64,000 nt of DNA from Acidovorax sp. Leaf78 (GTDB lineage: Bacteria > Pseudomonadota > Gammaproteobacteria > Burkholderiales > Burkholderiaceae_C), in NCBI RefSeq assembly GCF_001422735.1, contig NZ_LMLZ01000012.1:186001-250000 (forward strand), read 5' to 3'. Below, one piece after another: positions 34,847-43,018 of the stretch. Position 1 is the stretch's first letter, and the number at the start of each line of letters is the position of its first letter. The notes beneath the pieces were generated by a model. The model had not been told where the DNA came from. It was given only the letters and a program-made list of their open reading frames with translations, and did no database searches. Position numbers and translations under genes: made by a program.

Positions 34847-36472
34847 ATGAACTTTGATCTCAAGACCCTTGAACTCACTGCGGCCGCGTCGGAAAAATGC
34901 GATCTGCTGATCGCTCTCATCCCCGAGGGGTTCAAGCCCGGGAAGGACTCCTTGTCCGCCCTGGCTGCGCAGGCGCTCAAGAACGGAGATCTGGCCACCA
35001 AGGCGGGCAAGAGCCTGCAGCTCTACCAGCCGGCTGGCACCGCCGCCCGCCGGGTGGTGCTGCTGGGCGCCGGCGACGGGGCTGCCCGTGCCGTGCGCCA
35101 GGCGCTGCTGGCCGTGGGCGGCGCCATCAAGGCACCGCAGACCAAGCGCGTGGTGGTGTGCTTTGCTGCCAAGGCGCAAGCGGGCGCGGTGAACGCCGCC
35201 GTGCAGGCCGTGGCCGAGGCCAGCTATGTCTACACCACCACCAAGTCCAAGGTAGAGGCGCGCGCCCTGAGCCGCTGCGTGGTGGGCGTGCACAGCGCGG
35301 CCGACGTGCGCGACGCTTTTGATACCGGCGTGGCGCTGGTGGCGGGTGTCGAGTTTGCGCGGGAATGGGGCAACCGCCCCGCCAACCACGCCACGCCCAC
35401 CTTGCTGGCAGACGCCGCCAAGACCCTGGCCAAGCAGCCGCGCATCCAGTGCAAGGTGCACGGCCCGGCAGAAGTGGCCCGCCTGGGCATGGGCGCCTTC
35501 CTGGCCGTGGCGCAGGGGTCCGAAGAGCCGCTGCGGTTCATCGAACTGCGCTATAGCGGCGCCGCCAAGGAAAAGGCCCCGGTGGTGCTGGTGGGCAAGG
35601 GCATCACGTTCGACACCGGCGGTATCTCCATCAAGCCCGCGGCCGAGATGGACGAAATGAAGTTCGACATGTGCGGTGCCGCCAGCGTGCTGGGCGTGTT
35701 CCGCGCGCTGGGCGAGCTGCAGCCCGACATCAACGTGGTCGGCCTGATTCCGGCCTGCGAGAACATGCCCGACGGCCGCGCGGTCAAGCCCGGCGATGTG
35801 GTTACCAGCATGAGCGGCCAGACCATCGAGATCCTGAACACCGATGCCGAAGGCCGTCTGGTGCTGTGCGATGCACTGACCTACGCCGCGCGCTTGAAGC
35901 CCGCCGCTGTGGTGGACATCGCCACCTTGACCGGTGCTTGCGTGATCGCCCTGGGCGGCGTGCGCAGCGGCCTGTTTGCCAACAACGATGCGCTGGCCAA
36001 CGCGCTGCAAACTGCGGGCGACACGGCGCAGGACCTGTGCTGGCGCATGCCGCTCGACGACGACTACGCCGACGGGCTCAAGAGCAATTTTGCGGACATG
36101 GGCAACGTGGCGGGCCGTGCAGGCGGCGCGATCACGGCGGCGAAGTTCTTGCAGAAGTACGTGGGCGACCTGCCGTGGGCCCATCTGGACATCGCCGGCA
36201 CAGCCTGGAAGGGCGGGGCGGCCAAGGGCTCCACAGGCCGGCCTGTGGGCCTTCTGGTGCAGTACCTGTTGGATGCGGCCGGCGCGAATCCCAGTGCCAA
36301 TGCGAAGGCGTCCAAGACTTCCAAGGTGGCCAAGGTCGCCAGCGCCGCTAAGGGAGTCAAGGGAGTCAAGACTGCATCAGCTACCGCTGCTATGGGTGCT
36401 GCAGCGCCCGCACGCGCTGCAGGCGCCAAGCCTGCCGCGGCCAGGCGCGCGGCCCAGGCCGGTGGCGTCTGA
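34847..36472 (+). CDS. pepA: Leucyl aminopeptidase PepA with basic Ala-rich extension
   Basis: M17 metallo-aminopeptidase, a cytosolic hexamer that also acts as a DNA-binding architectural protein in some bacteria. The 541 residues hold the two-metal site: VGKGITFDTGGISIKPAAEMDEMK has the Lys and Asp ligands, and NTDAEGRLVLCDALTYA is the M17 signature. C-terminal to the catalytic domain (about residue 485) is an extra 55-residue tail rich in Ala, Lys, Gly and Val (SKVAKVASAAKGVKGVK). The tail lies beyond the normal length near 490-500. Start 34847, divergent from lptF. holC follows after 21 bases. Confidence 0.96.
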   Translation: MNFDLKTLELTAAASEKCDLLIALIPEGFKPGKDSLSALAAQALKNGDLATKAGKSLQLYQPAGTAARRVVLLGAGDGAARAVRQALLAVGGAIKAPQTKRVVVCFAAKAQAGAVNAAVQAVAEASYVYTTTKSKVEARALSRCVVGVHSAADVRDAFDTGVALVAGVEFAREWGNRPANHATPTLLADAAKTLAKQPRIQCKVHGPAEVARLGMGAFLAVAQGSEEPLRFIELRYSGAAKEKAPVVLVGKGITFDTGGISIKPAAEMDEMKFDMCGAASVLGVFRALGELQPDINVVGLIPACENMPDGRAVKPGDVVTSMSGQTIEILNTDAEGRLVLCDALTYAARLKPAAVVDIATLTGACVIALGGVRSGLFANNDALANALQTAGDTAQDLCWRMPLDDDYADGLKSNFADMGNVAGRAGGAITAAKFLQKYVGDLPWAHLDIAGTAWKGGAAKGSTGRPVGLLVQYLLDAAGANPSANAKASKTSKVAKVASAAKGVKGVKTASATAAMGAAAPARAAGAKPAAARRAAQAGGV

Positions 36473-36493
36473 GTCGTTCAAGGCCACAGCCCC

Positions 36494-36928
36494 ATGACCG
36501 AAGTCGCTTTTCACTTCAATGCGCCGGACAAGCTGGCTTACGCCTGCCGGTTTGCACGCAAGGTGCAGCGCAGCGGAGCACGGTTGGTGATCTCGGCGCC
36601 CGCCGACACCCTGGTGGCGCTGGACCGCATGCTCTGGGCTCTGGCGCCCCAGGACTTCGTGGCGCACTGCCGGGACGATGCGGACGAAGAACTGGTGCAC
36701 GCATCTCCTGTGCTGCTGGCCACCGATGCACGCACCGCTGCACACCATGAGGTGCTGCTCAATCTGCACGCGGGAGTGCCGGAAGGTTTTGGCCGGTTTG
36801 ACCGATTGGTCGAAGTGGTCAGCGCGCAGGATGAGACGGACCGCGCTGAAGCGCGCGCGCGCTGGAAGCACTATGCATCGCGCGGCTACGCTATCACCCG
36901 CCACGACCTGGTGCTGAAGGCAGGCTGA
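36494..36928 (+). CDS. holC: DNA polymerase III subunit chi
   Basis: Clamp-loader accessory subunit that links the replisome to single-stranded-DNA-binding protein. 144 residues, matching HolC: N-terminal EVAFHFNAPDKLAYACRFARK, GARLVISAP, LDRMLWALAPQDFVAHC and SPVLLATD. It lies downstream of pepA, its usual neighbour. The last base of its TGA is shared with the next ATG (TGATG), so the downstream gene is translationally coupled. Confidence 0.94.
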   Translation: MTEVAFHFNAPDKLAYACRFARKVQRSGARLVISAPADTLVALDRMLWALAPQDFVAHCRDDADEELVHASPVLLATDARTAAHHEVLLNLHAGVPEGFGRFDRLVEVVSAQDETDRAEARARWKHYASRGYAITRHDLVLKAG

Positions 36929-37692
36929 TGGCACAACCTCCCCGCACGCCGCCTCGGTTTGTTCCCACGCTCACCGAAGTGGTGCAAACGCCGGATTCCG
37001 TGCCTGCACTCGGGGCACCTGTTGCACCCGTTGCAGCCGGGCGCACCACGGTGATGTTGTCGCCCTTGCCTCCGGTGGTGCGGCCCGCTGCTGGAGGCGG
37101 TGCGCCCGCAGTGCAGGTGTCTGCAGTGCGCCCACCCTTGCCGAGTGCACAACCGCCCGCGGTGATGGCCCAGCGGCCTGCGCAGGCGCACGCACCGTTG
37201 CCGGGCGCGGTGAAAGCACCTGCCGCTGCAACTGCTCCTGCAGTGGCGCCTGCACTTTCACCTTCACCCCCACCAGCGCCTGTGTCTGGTGCGTCGCACG
37301 TGGCGGCATCACCGCCAGTTGCGCCGGTGAATGCTGCAGCGAGCCCGCTGGGCGCCGCTGCCAACGCAGGGGTGTTGACCCGTCGCTTGCCTGCCGTGGA
37401 TGCGGTGCCGTCACCCGCCGCCGCGCCGCGCGCAGTGACTGCAGTTGCGGCACCTGCCGCCCGTGCATTGCCCGATGGCTTTGAGGAATACATGGTGCAT
37501 CGCGTGATGCAGCGCGTGGACGTTGTGCTGGATCAACGTCTGCGCGAAGCGATCGCCACAGTGGTGCAAGAACAGACAAGATCGGTGCTGCCGCGCCTGC
37601 GCGAAGAGATCGAATCAGTGGTTCGCCACGCGGTGTACGAGGCCGTGGCCGATGAGTTGGCGAGTGGAGCGCCTGGGAAGCCAAAGGGTTAA
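36928..37692 (+). CDS. Uncharacterised Pro/Ala-rich protein with amphipathic C-terminus
   Basis: 254 residues. Residues 1-185 are low complexity (Pro, Ala, Val), probably unstructured. Residues 185-245 form a conserved-looking charged helix region: FEEYMVHRVMQRVDVVLDQR then LREAIATVVQEQTRSVLPRL and REEIESVVRHAVYEAVADEL. The start shares a base with the holC stop. I remember similar unnamed proteins after holC in related genomes, some under a DUF label, but cannot assign one. The architecture suggests an oligomerising tail on a flexible arm. Function unknown. Confidence 0.75.
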   Translation: MAQPPRTPPRFVPTLTEVVQTPDSVPALGAPVAPVAAGRTTVMLSPLPPVVRPAAGGGAPAVQVSAVRPPLPSAQPPAVMAQRPAQAHAPLPGAVKAPAAATAPAVAPALSPSPPPAPVSGASHVAASPPVAPVNAAASPLGAAANAGVLTRRLPAVDAVPSPAAAPRAVTAVAAPAARALPDGFEEYMVHRVMQRVDVVLDQRLREAIATVVQEQTRSVLPRLREEIESVVRHAVYEAVADELASGAPGKPKG

Positions 37693-37822
37693 CAGGGTAT
37701 TCCCCTGTGGTTTCCCCCACATTTAATCGTGTTCCCTAATGATCTGGCCCGTAAATTGCGATATGTTCCCCTGCGTTGAGACACAAGAACATTCTCAGCG
37801 TTTATCTTTACTGGAGATTGAT

Positions 37823-38950
37823 ATGCAATTGAAGTTGAAACTGACCGTGGTTGCTGCTATCGCAGCTGCTGCTGGTGTGGCCTCTGCACAAGAGCAGGTG
37901 GTCAAGATCGGCCACGTGGCTCCGGTTTCCGGCGCCCAAGCCCACTACGGCAAGGACAACGAAAATGGCGCCCGCATGGCCATTGAAGAGCTGAACACTC
38001 AAGGCATCACCATCGGTGGCAAGAAGATCAAGTTCGAGCTGCAGGCCGAAGACGATGCTGCCGACCCCAAGCAAGGCACCGCAGCCGCACAAAAGCTGTG
38101 CGACTCCAAGGTTGCAGGCGTTGTGGGCCACCTCAACTCCGGTACTACCATCCCTGCGTCCAAGGTCTACAACGACTGCGGCATCCCGCACGTGACCGGT
38201 GCTGCCACCAACCCCAACCTGACCAAGCCAGGCTACAAGACCACGTTCCGCATCATCGCCAACGACAACGCCCTGGGCGCTGGCCTGGCGTTCTATGCTG
38301 TCGACACCCTGAAGCTCAAGACGGTTGCCATCATCGATGACCGTACCGCTTACGGCCAAGGCGTGGCAGACGTGTTCAAGAAGACCGCAGCTGCCAAGGG
38401 CATGAAGGTGGTGGACGAGCAGTTCACGACCGACAAGGCAACTGACTTCATGGCGATCCTGACCGCCATCAAGGCCAAGAACCCCGACGCCGTGTTCTTC
38501 GGCGGCATGGACCCTCAAGCCGGCCCCATGCTGCGCCAGATGGAACAGCTGGGCATGGGCAACGTCAAGTACTTCGGTGGTGACGGCGTCTGCACGTCGG
38601 AAGTCGCCAAGCTGGCCGCTGGTGCCAAGACCCTGGCCAACGTGATCTGCGCTGAAGGCGGCTCCTCGCTGGCCAAGATGCCTGGCGGCACGGCCTGGAA
38701 GGCCAAGTACGATGCCAAGTACCCCAACCAATTCCAGGTGTACAGCCCCTACACCTACGATGCCACGTACCTGATCGTGGACGCCATGAAGCGCGCCAAC
38801 TCGGTGGACCCTAAGGTCTACACCCCCGAGCTGCTGAAGTCCAACTTCAAGGGCGTGACCTCCACGATCGCCTTCGAACCCAACGGCGAAATCAAGAACC
38901 CTGCCATCACCTTGTACAACTACAAGGACGGCAAGAAGACGCCTCTGTAA
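37823..38950 (+). CDS. livK: Branched-chain amino acid ABC transporter substrate-binding protein
   Basis: Periplasmic binding protein of the Leu/Ile/Val-binding family. The 375 residues start with a Sec signal peptide (MQLKLKLTVVAAIAAAAG, cleavage after VASA near residue 22). The mature type I periplasmic-binding fold follows: VVKIGHVAPVSGAQAHYGKD, IVDDRTAYGQG-like segment at about 180 and FGGMDPQAGPMLRQME. Start 37823 has GGAG seven bases upstream. No permease or ATPase genes are adjacent. A strong intrinsic terminator follows, so it is probably a single-gene unit, expressed at high level as such proteins often are. Confidence 0.93.
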   Translation: MQLKLKLTVVAAIAAAAGVASAQEQVVKIGHVAPVSGAQAHYGKDNENGARMAIEELNTQGITIGGKKIKFELQAEDDAADPKQGTAAAQKLCDSKVAGVVGHLNSGTTIPASKVYNDCGIPHVTGAATNPNLTKPGYKTTFRIIANDNALGAGLAFYAVDTLKLKTVAIIDDRTAYGQGVADVFKKTAAAKGMKVVDEQFTTDKATDFMAILTAIKAKNPDAVFFGGMDPQAGPMLRQMEQLGMGNVKYFGGDGVCTSEVAKLAAGAKTLANVICAEGGSSLAKMPGGTAWKAKYDAKYPNQFQVYSPYTYDATYLIVDAMKRANSVDPKVYTPELLKSNFKGVTSTIAFEPNGEIKNPAITLYNYKDGKKTPL

Positions 38951-38973
38951 TTCAGAGCGGCTTCCTTTTTGGT

Positions 38974-38991
38974 GCAGCGCTTCGGTGCTGC
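38974..38991 (+). promoter_or_regulatory. UUCG-tetraloop hairpin in the livK 3' region
   Basis: GCAGCGC (38974-38980) pairs with GTGCTGC (38985-38991), with one G-U pair, around a TTCG loop. The cUUCGg tetraloop is very stable in RNA. It precedes the terminator and may protect the livK mRNA end from 3' exonucleases. Confidence 0.6.
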
Positions 38992-39000
38992 GTCAAAAGC

Positions 39001-39031
39001 AAAAAGGCTTCCTGCAAGGAAGCCTTTTTTT
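39001..39031 (+). terminator. Rho-independent terminator of livK
   Basis: AAAAAGGCTTCC (39001-39012) pairs with GGAAGCCTTTTT (39018-39029) across a five-base loop, followed by more T residues. The A-run on the 5' side means it could also work for the opposite strand. Confidence 0.92.
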
Positions 39032-39216
39032 ATTCAAGGGGCGTGGTTGGTGATAGGCCAGCAAGTCTGACGGGGTGCACGGAGTTGCTTTGCACTGCGG
39101 TGCTCGAGCAACGCTGAGTCAGCGCCAGAATGCTCTGGTGCTGCGCGCATCCAGAGCGACTTCCTACCTCAAGTCCACAGGGTGTGTGTACGGCCGCAGG
39201 ATACCTAACCCTGAGG

Positions 39217-39252
39217 GGTGCAAGCGCCAGTGGTGGTGCAAGCGCCAGTGGT
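39217..39252. repeat. 18-bp tandem direct repeat, two copies
   Basis: GGTGCAAGCGCCAGTGGT occurs at 39217-39234 and immediately again at 39235-39252, identical, just downstream of the dehydrogenase 3' end. Confidence 0.85.
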
Positions 39253-39312
39253 AGAGGCACGAGCCAAGCACAGGCCAGGGCTCTCGGCGCCAGTCTGGCT
39301 TGCCTCGATGGC

Positions 39313-40320
39313 TTAACGGCGCACTTGCAGCGAACCGGGGTTCACGATGTTGGTGGGCGTGCCCTTGATGAAATTCACCACGTTGTCGAACGCAGCACCG
39401 AAGTAGAGCTCGTAGCTGTCTTGTTCCACATACCCGATGTGCGGCGTGCAGATGCAGTTCTCGAGCCGCAGCAGGGCGTGCCCTTGCAATATCGGCTCGC
39501 TCTCGAAAACGTCGACCGCAGCCATGCCAGGCCGGCCGCGATTGAGTGCGGCGATCAGGGCGTCCGGCTCGATCAGCTCTGCGCGCGACGTGTTCACGAG
39601 CAGTGCTGTGGGCTTCATGCACGATAGATCTTCGAGCGAGACGATGCCGCGGGTCTCATCATTGAGCCTCAGGTGCAGCGAGATCACATCGCACTGTGCA
39701 AAGAACTCTTCTCGGGTCGTGGCTGCCTGATAGCCATCGGTGAGCGCCTGAGCGCGCGATGCCTCGCGGCCCCAGACGCGGACGTTCATGCCGAAGGCGC
39801 GCCCGTAGCCCGCCACCAGCTGGCCAATGCGGCCGTAACCCCATACGCCCAGGGTCTTGCCACGCAGCACCGTGCCGAGGCCGAAGTTGGGCGGCATGGA
39901 CGCCGCCTTGAGGCCCGACTGCTGCCAGGCACCGTGCTTTAGGTTGGAGATGTACTGCGGCAGCCTGCGCATGGCAGCCATCACCAGTGCCCAGGTCAAC
40001 TCCGCTGGCGCCACCGGCGATCCGATGCCTTCTGCCACGGCAATGCCGCGCTCGGTACAGGCGGCCACATCCACGTGGCTGCCTACCTTGCCGGTTTGTG
40101 CAATCAGCTTCAGCCGGGGGAGCTTTTCCACCAGCTGCCGCGTGATCTGCGTGCGCTCTCGGACCAGGACGATGATGTCCGCATCCTTGAGTCTCACGGA
40201 AAGCTGTCCCAGCCCTTTGACGGTGTTGGTGTAGACCTTGGCTGTGTATGCGTCGAGCCGGGAGGCGCAATGGAGCTTGCGCACTGCATCCTGGTAGTCG
40301 TCGAGAATCACGATGTTCAT
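39313..40320 (-). CDS. D-2-hydroxyacid dehydrogenase (NAD-dependent)
   Basis: 335 residues of the D-isomer-specific 2-hydroxyacid dehydrogenase family (phosphoglycerate dehydrogenase-like). The Rossmann motif is LGVWGYGRIGQLVAGYG. Catalytic residues are the Arg in VNTSRAELIE, the Glu in DVFESEP and the His in CTPHIGYVE. The N-terminal substrate domain starts at MNIVILDDYQDAVRKL (start 40320); an open frame upstream to 40476 has no family match. No serA-type regulatory domain follows. Specific substrate unknown; it stands alone between repeat-rich gaps. Confidence 0.9.
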   Translation of the reverse strand: MNIVILDDYQDAVRKLHCASRLDAYTAKVYTNTVKGLGQLSVRLKDADIIVLVRERTQITRQLVEKLPRLKLIAQTGKVGSHVDVAACTERGIAVAEGIGSPVAPAELTWALVMAAMRRLPQYISNLKHGAWQQSGLKAASMPPNFGLGTVLRGKTLGVWGYGRIGQLVAGYGRAFGMNVRVWGREASRAQALTDGYQAATTREEFFAQCDVISLHLRLNDETRGIVSLEDLSCMKPTALLVNTSRAELIEPDALIAALNRGRPGMAAVDVFESEPILQGHALLRLENCICTPHIGYVEQDSYELYFGAAFDNVVNFIKGTPTNIVNPGSLQVRR

Positions 40321-40620
40321 CCCGACATTGTGCCTTGGCAGGAAGCGCCGCATTGCACCGGGAGGTGTTGCGGTGCGCCAAAAGGTCAGCTTTTGGTGAC
40401 GGATTGTGGTCTTCGCCGTTGGCACGCCGCACAGAGTCGCTGCAGCAGCGGCACATTGGCTACACCATCCAGTCATCCAGTCATGCAGTCATGCAGTCAT
40501 GCAGCCGTGAAAGCGTTCAGCCGTGCGCAGGGCAGCACCCAGCACATCCGGCCTGTACTGCCCACATGCGGGCCCGGCCCCAAGTTCGGCCCGCACGTGC
40601 ATTCCGACTGTGACGTAGCG
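40321..40620. other. Gene-free region with an 8-bp tandem repeat
   Basis: 300 bases between the dehydrogenase start and the unknown gene at 40621. It contains five 8-bp repeats (40466-40505) and should contain the dehydrogenase promoter. No protein-coding frame stands out. Confidence 0.6.
40466..40505. repeat. Five-copy 8-bp tandem repeat
   Basis: CATCCAGT occurs twice, then CATGCAGT twice, then CATGCAGC, all head to tail. Such short arrays are prone to slippage. Confidence 0.9.
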
Positions 40621-41130
40621 TCAGGCCTGCAATGCCTCGCAGGCGGCCATGCGGTCCAGCTCTGCACACACATCGGCCATGCGGCCAGCGATCACCAGCC
40701 GGCCGCTGGCATGGGACACCTTGCGCACTGCAGAGGACGAACGCTGAGGCAATGCGCCGGATGCGATCGACGCCATGAATGCGTCGCGGTTGCTGCCCCC
40801 AGCTGTGCCGAGAAAAGAAGACCGGTTGGCCGCAAGCGAGGGGCGAGCCACCACCGCCTTGGGCTCAGGTGCGGGCGGTTGAACGGTGAACGGCCAATTG
40901 CCGCGCAGCGGGCGCAGACCCGGGGACCCGGCAGGGCGCTGACTGCCCATGCCGCCTTTGTCGCCAGCTGTGTGCTGGTCGCTCGGCTGGTGGCTTTGAC
41001 CGGGGGGGGGCGATGTCGCAGCGCCCACGCGTGGTGCTTCTTCCAGGCGGACAAGGTTGTGCAACCAGCGCGCCAGTTGTTGAAGCGAATGGGGCAGGGC
41101 GGAAGAGAGGGTGGACAAGGCAATTCCCAT
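40621..41130 (-). CDS. Uncharacterised protein downstream of lexA
   Basis: 169 residues starting MGIALSTLSSALPHSLQQLA at 41130. The N-terminal 35 residues form a predicted helix, the middle is Pro/Ser-rich and variable, and the C-terminal part (RDAFMASIASGALP, RKVSHASGRLVIAGRMADVC, AELDRMAACEAL) looks structured. It follows lexA on the same strand after 131 bases, so co-expression in the SOS response is possible, but no SOS box precedes it. Upstream in-frame codons to 41220 have no features. Not recognised as SulA, ImuA or another known SOS protein. Confidence 0.6.
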   Translation of the reverse strand: MGIALSTLSSALPHSLQQLARWLHNLVRLEEAPRVGAATSPPPGQSHQPSDQHTAGDKGGMGSQRPAGSPGLRPLRGNWPFTVQPPAPEPKAVVARPSLAANRSSFLGTAGGSNRDAFMASIASGALPQRSSSAVRKVSHASGRLVIAGRMADVCAELDRMAACEALQA

Positions 41131-41261
41131 GTGAAAACTCCGAAGGTCGGGGGTTGGACATAGGCAGGATTGCAATGACAACCGGGCACCGCAGGGCTGG
41201 CGTACCGACGTTACCGGCACACCAAACGCCCGCCACCTGCGGTGCGGTCTAAGGGAATGCT

Positions 41262-41936
41262 CTACATGAGCATGGTGTTGCGGATCAAGCCGACGGCCAG
41301 GCCTTCGATTTCGAAAGGCTCGCCGGGTTGGACCACGATGACCGGGTAGTCGGGGTTCTCGGGCAGCAGCTCGATGGCGGTAGCGGTACGGCGCAAGCGC
41401 TTGACGGTGACGTCTTCACCCAGGCGGGCCACGATGATCTGGCCGTTGCGCGCCTCACGGGTGGACTGCACGGCCAGCAGGTCGCCGTCCATGATGCCGG
41501 CGTCGCGCATGGACATGCCGCGCACCTTGAGCAAATAGTCGGGCTTGTGGTGGAACAGGCTGTTTTCCACGCTGTAGGTTTGGTCGACATGTTCTTGCGC
41601 GAGAATCGGCGAGCCCGCCGCCACGCGGCCGACCAAGGGCAGCACGAGCTGCGACAGGCCCGGAATGGGCAGGCTGAACTGGTTGCCGCGTGCCGCGTTG
41701 ATGGAGCGCACCGTGTCGCTGCGCAGGCGAATGCCGCGCGATGTGCCGCTGACCAACTCGATGACACCCTTGCGGGCTAGTGCCTGCAAATGCTCTTCAG
41801 CGGCATTGGCCGACTTGAAGCCCAGCTCGGCCGCGATTTCTGCGCGGGTGGGGGGCGCACCGGTACGGGCAATGGCGGTCTGGATGAGGTCCAGGATCTG
41901 CTGCTGGCGGGCTGTCAGTTTCGGGTTGTCGAGCAT
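41262..41936 (-). CDS. lexA: SOS-response repressor and protease LexA
   Basis: Represses SOS genes; RecA filaments trigger its self-cleavage. The 224 residues begin [20 protein letters not shown] and have a winged helix-turn-helix near 28-50 ([20 protein letters not shown]). The cleavage site is Ala107-Gly108 in VGRVAAGSP. The catalytic pair is Ser142 ([13 protein letters not shown]) and Lys179 (VTVKRL). The long linker between domains is typical of betaproteobacterial LexA. Start 41936; longer open frame upstream crosses the operators. Two tandem SOS boxes lie 37-71 bases upstream, so it represses itself. Confidence 0.97.
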   Translation of the reverse strand: MLDNPKLTARQQQILDLIQTAIARTGAPPTRAEIAAELGFKSANAAEEHLQALARKGVIELVSGTSRGIRLRSDTVRSINAARGNQFSLPIPGLSQLVLPLVGRVAAGSPILAQEHVDQTYSVENSLFHHKPDYLLKVRGMSMRDAGIMDGDLLAVQSTREARNGQIIVARLGEDVTVKRLRRTATAIELLPENPDYPVIVVQPGEPFEIEGLAVGLIRNTMLM

Positions 41937-41972
41937 GGTGCTTTCCGGTGGAGACGCTACAGTGGCGAACAA

Positions 41973-42007
41973 CTGTTTTTTAATCCAGTAACTGTATTTT
42001 TCACCAG
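41973..42007. promoter_or_regulatory. Two tandem LexA (SOS) boxes
   Basis: CTGTTTTTTAATCCAG (41973-41988) and CTGTATTTTTCACCAG (41992-42007) both fit the CTG-N10-CAG consensus with AT-rich centres. Their centres are 19 bases apart, similar to the double operator of E. coli lexA. They lie in the 82-88 base divergent gap between lexA and the asparaginase gene and could affect both. Confidence 0.88.
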
Positions 42008-42024
42008 TTTTTCGGAGTATGCAA

Positions 42025-42981
42025 GTGAGTCGGCAAAAAATTGTGGTTTTGGGCACAGGTGGAACCATCGCAGGCACTTCTGCGCAGCCTGGCGACAACA
42101 TAGGCTACACCGCCGCACAGGTCGGTGTGGAGCAATTGCTGGGCGCCGTGCCGGGGCTGGAGCAGGCCGCTGGAGGCGCACGGCTGCTGGCCGAGCAGGT
42201 AGCGCAGATCGACAGCAAGGACATGGACACGCCGGTCTGGCAGGCGTTGGCCTTGCGCTGCGCCGGGCTGTTGCAAGACCCCGAGGTACAGGGCGTGGTC
42301 ATCACCCACGGCACGGACACCCTGGAAGAGACAGCCTGGTTCTTGCATCTGGTGCTCGACACCCGCGTCAAGCCGGTGGTGCTGACATGCGCGATGCGGC
42401 CTGCCAGTGCACTCACGCCCGACGGGCCGCAGAATCTGCTGGATGCAGTGGCCGTCGCCGCGATGCCCGGCGCGCGCGGCGTGGTGTCGGTGGCGGCGGG
42501 TGAGGTCCACGGGGCCCGGCATGTGCAGAAGGTGCACCCGTACCGCGTCAACGCCTTCAGTTCAGGCGACGCGGGGCCGCTGGGATGGGTGGAGGAGGGC
42601 CATGTCCGCTTGGCCCAGAATTGGCCGCCAGCGCTTGATGCAAAAGCGCCAATAGCTATTGAAAAGATAGCGAATGCGGCTGCTTGGCCCCGGGTGGAGA
42701 TCATCCTGAATCACGCGGGTGCGAGTGGCTCCATGGTGGATGCGCTGGTGCGCGACGGCGTTCAGGGCTTGGTGGTGGCATGCACCGGCAACGGTACGGT
42801 GCACCACGTGCTCGAAGCTGCGCTCATCAAGGCGCAGGATGTTGGAGTGCGCGTGGTGCGCTCCACCCGCTGCCCGGAGGGCCAGGTGCTATCCAAGCCG
42901 GGCGATGCCTTGCCGGACTCGCAAGGCTTGTCCCCGGTCAAGGCCCGCATCACCCTGATGCTGGACCTGCTGGCGCAGTAG
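42025..42981 (+). CDS. ansA: Asparaginase (type I/II fold)
   Basis: Hydrolyses L-asparagine to aspartate and ammonia. About 318 residues. The first catalytic motif [13 protein letters not shown] (Thr) is at the N-terminus and the second, [13 protein letters not shown] (Thr, Asp), near residue 95; a Lys in the [13 protein letters not shown] region follows. No signal peptide, so cytoplasmic. A GTG at 42025 with GGAG seven bases upstream is preferred; an ATG at 42019 is only one base from that box. Residues about 199-216 ([16 protein letters not shown]) are encoded by a family 1 repeat in reverse orientation. Transcribed from the SOS-box region shared with lexA. Confidence 0.92.
   Translation: MSRQKIVVLGTGGTIAGTSAQPGDNIGYTAAQVGVEQLLGAVPGLEQAAGGARLLAEQVAQIDSKDMDTPVWQALALRCAGLLQDPEVQGVVITHGTDTLEETAWFLHLVLDTRVKPVVLTCAMRPASALTPDGPQNLLDAVAVAAMPGARGVVSVAAGEVHGARHVQKVHPYRVNAFSSGDAGPLGWVEEGHVRLAQNWPPALDAKAPIAIEKIANAAAWPRVEIILNHAGASGSMVDALVRDGVQGLVVACTGNGTVHHVLEAALIKAQDVGVRVVRSTRCPEGQVLSKPGDALPDSQGLSPVKARITLMLDLLAQ
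42621..42671 (-). repeat. Family 1 palindromic repeat inside ansA coding sequence
   Basis: Read on the minus strand: GCTATCTTTTCAATAGC, then TATTGGCGCTTTTGCATC, then AAGCGCTGGCGGCCA, the full two-stem pattern of the family. It is in frame with ansA and adds no stop codon. Confidence 0.8.
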
Positions 42982-43018
42982 TCCTTCGTTACCGCCGCAC
43001 GTCCGGGTCGCCACTGCC

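Larger units (their letters stand above)
38951..39312. other. Intergenic region with terminator and 18-bp tandem repeat
   Basis: 362 bases between livK and the convergent dehydrogenase. It holds a UUCG-capped hairpin (38974-38991), an intrinsic terminator (39001-39031) and a two-copy 18-bp direct repeat (39217-39252). No gene is visible. Confidence 0.65.

Noticed and set aside
40466-40505. CRISPR-like array
   Set aside because: Units are only 8 bp, with no spacers and no cas genes. The same applies to 44087-44131 and 39217-39252.
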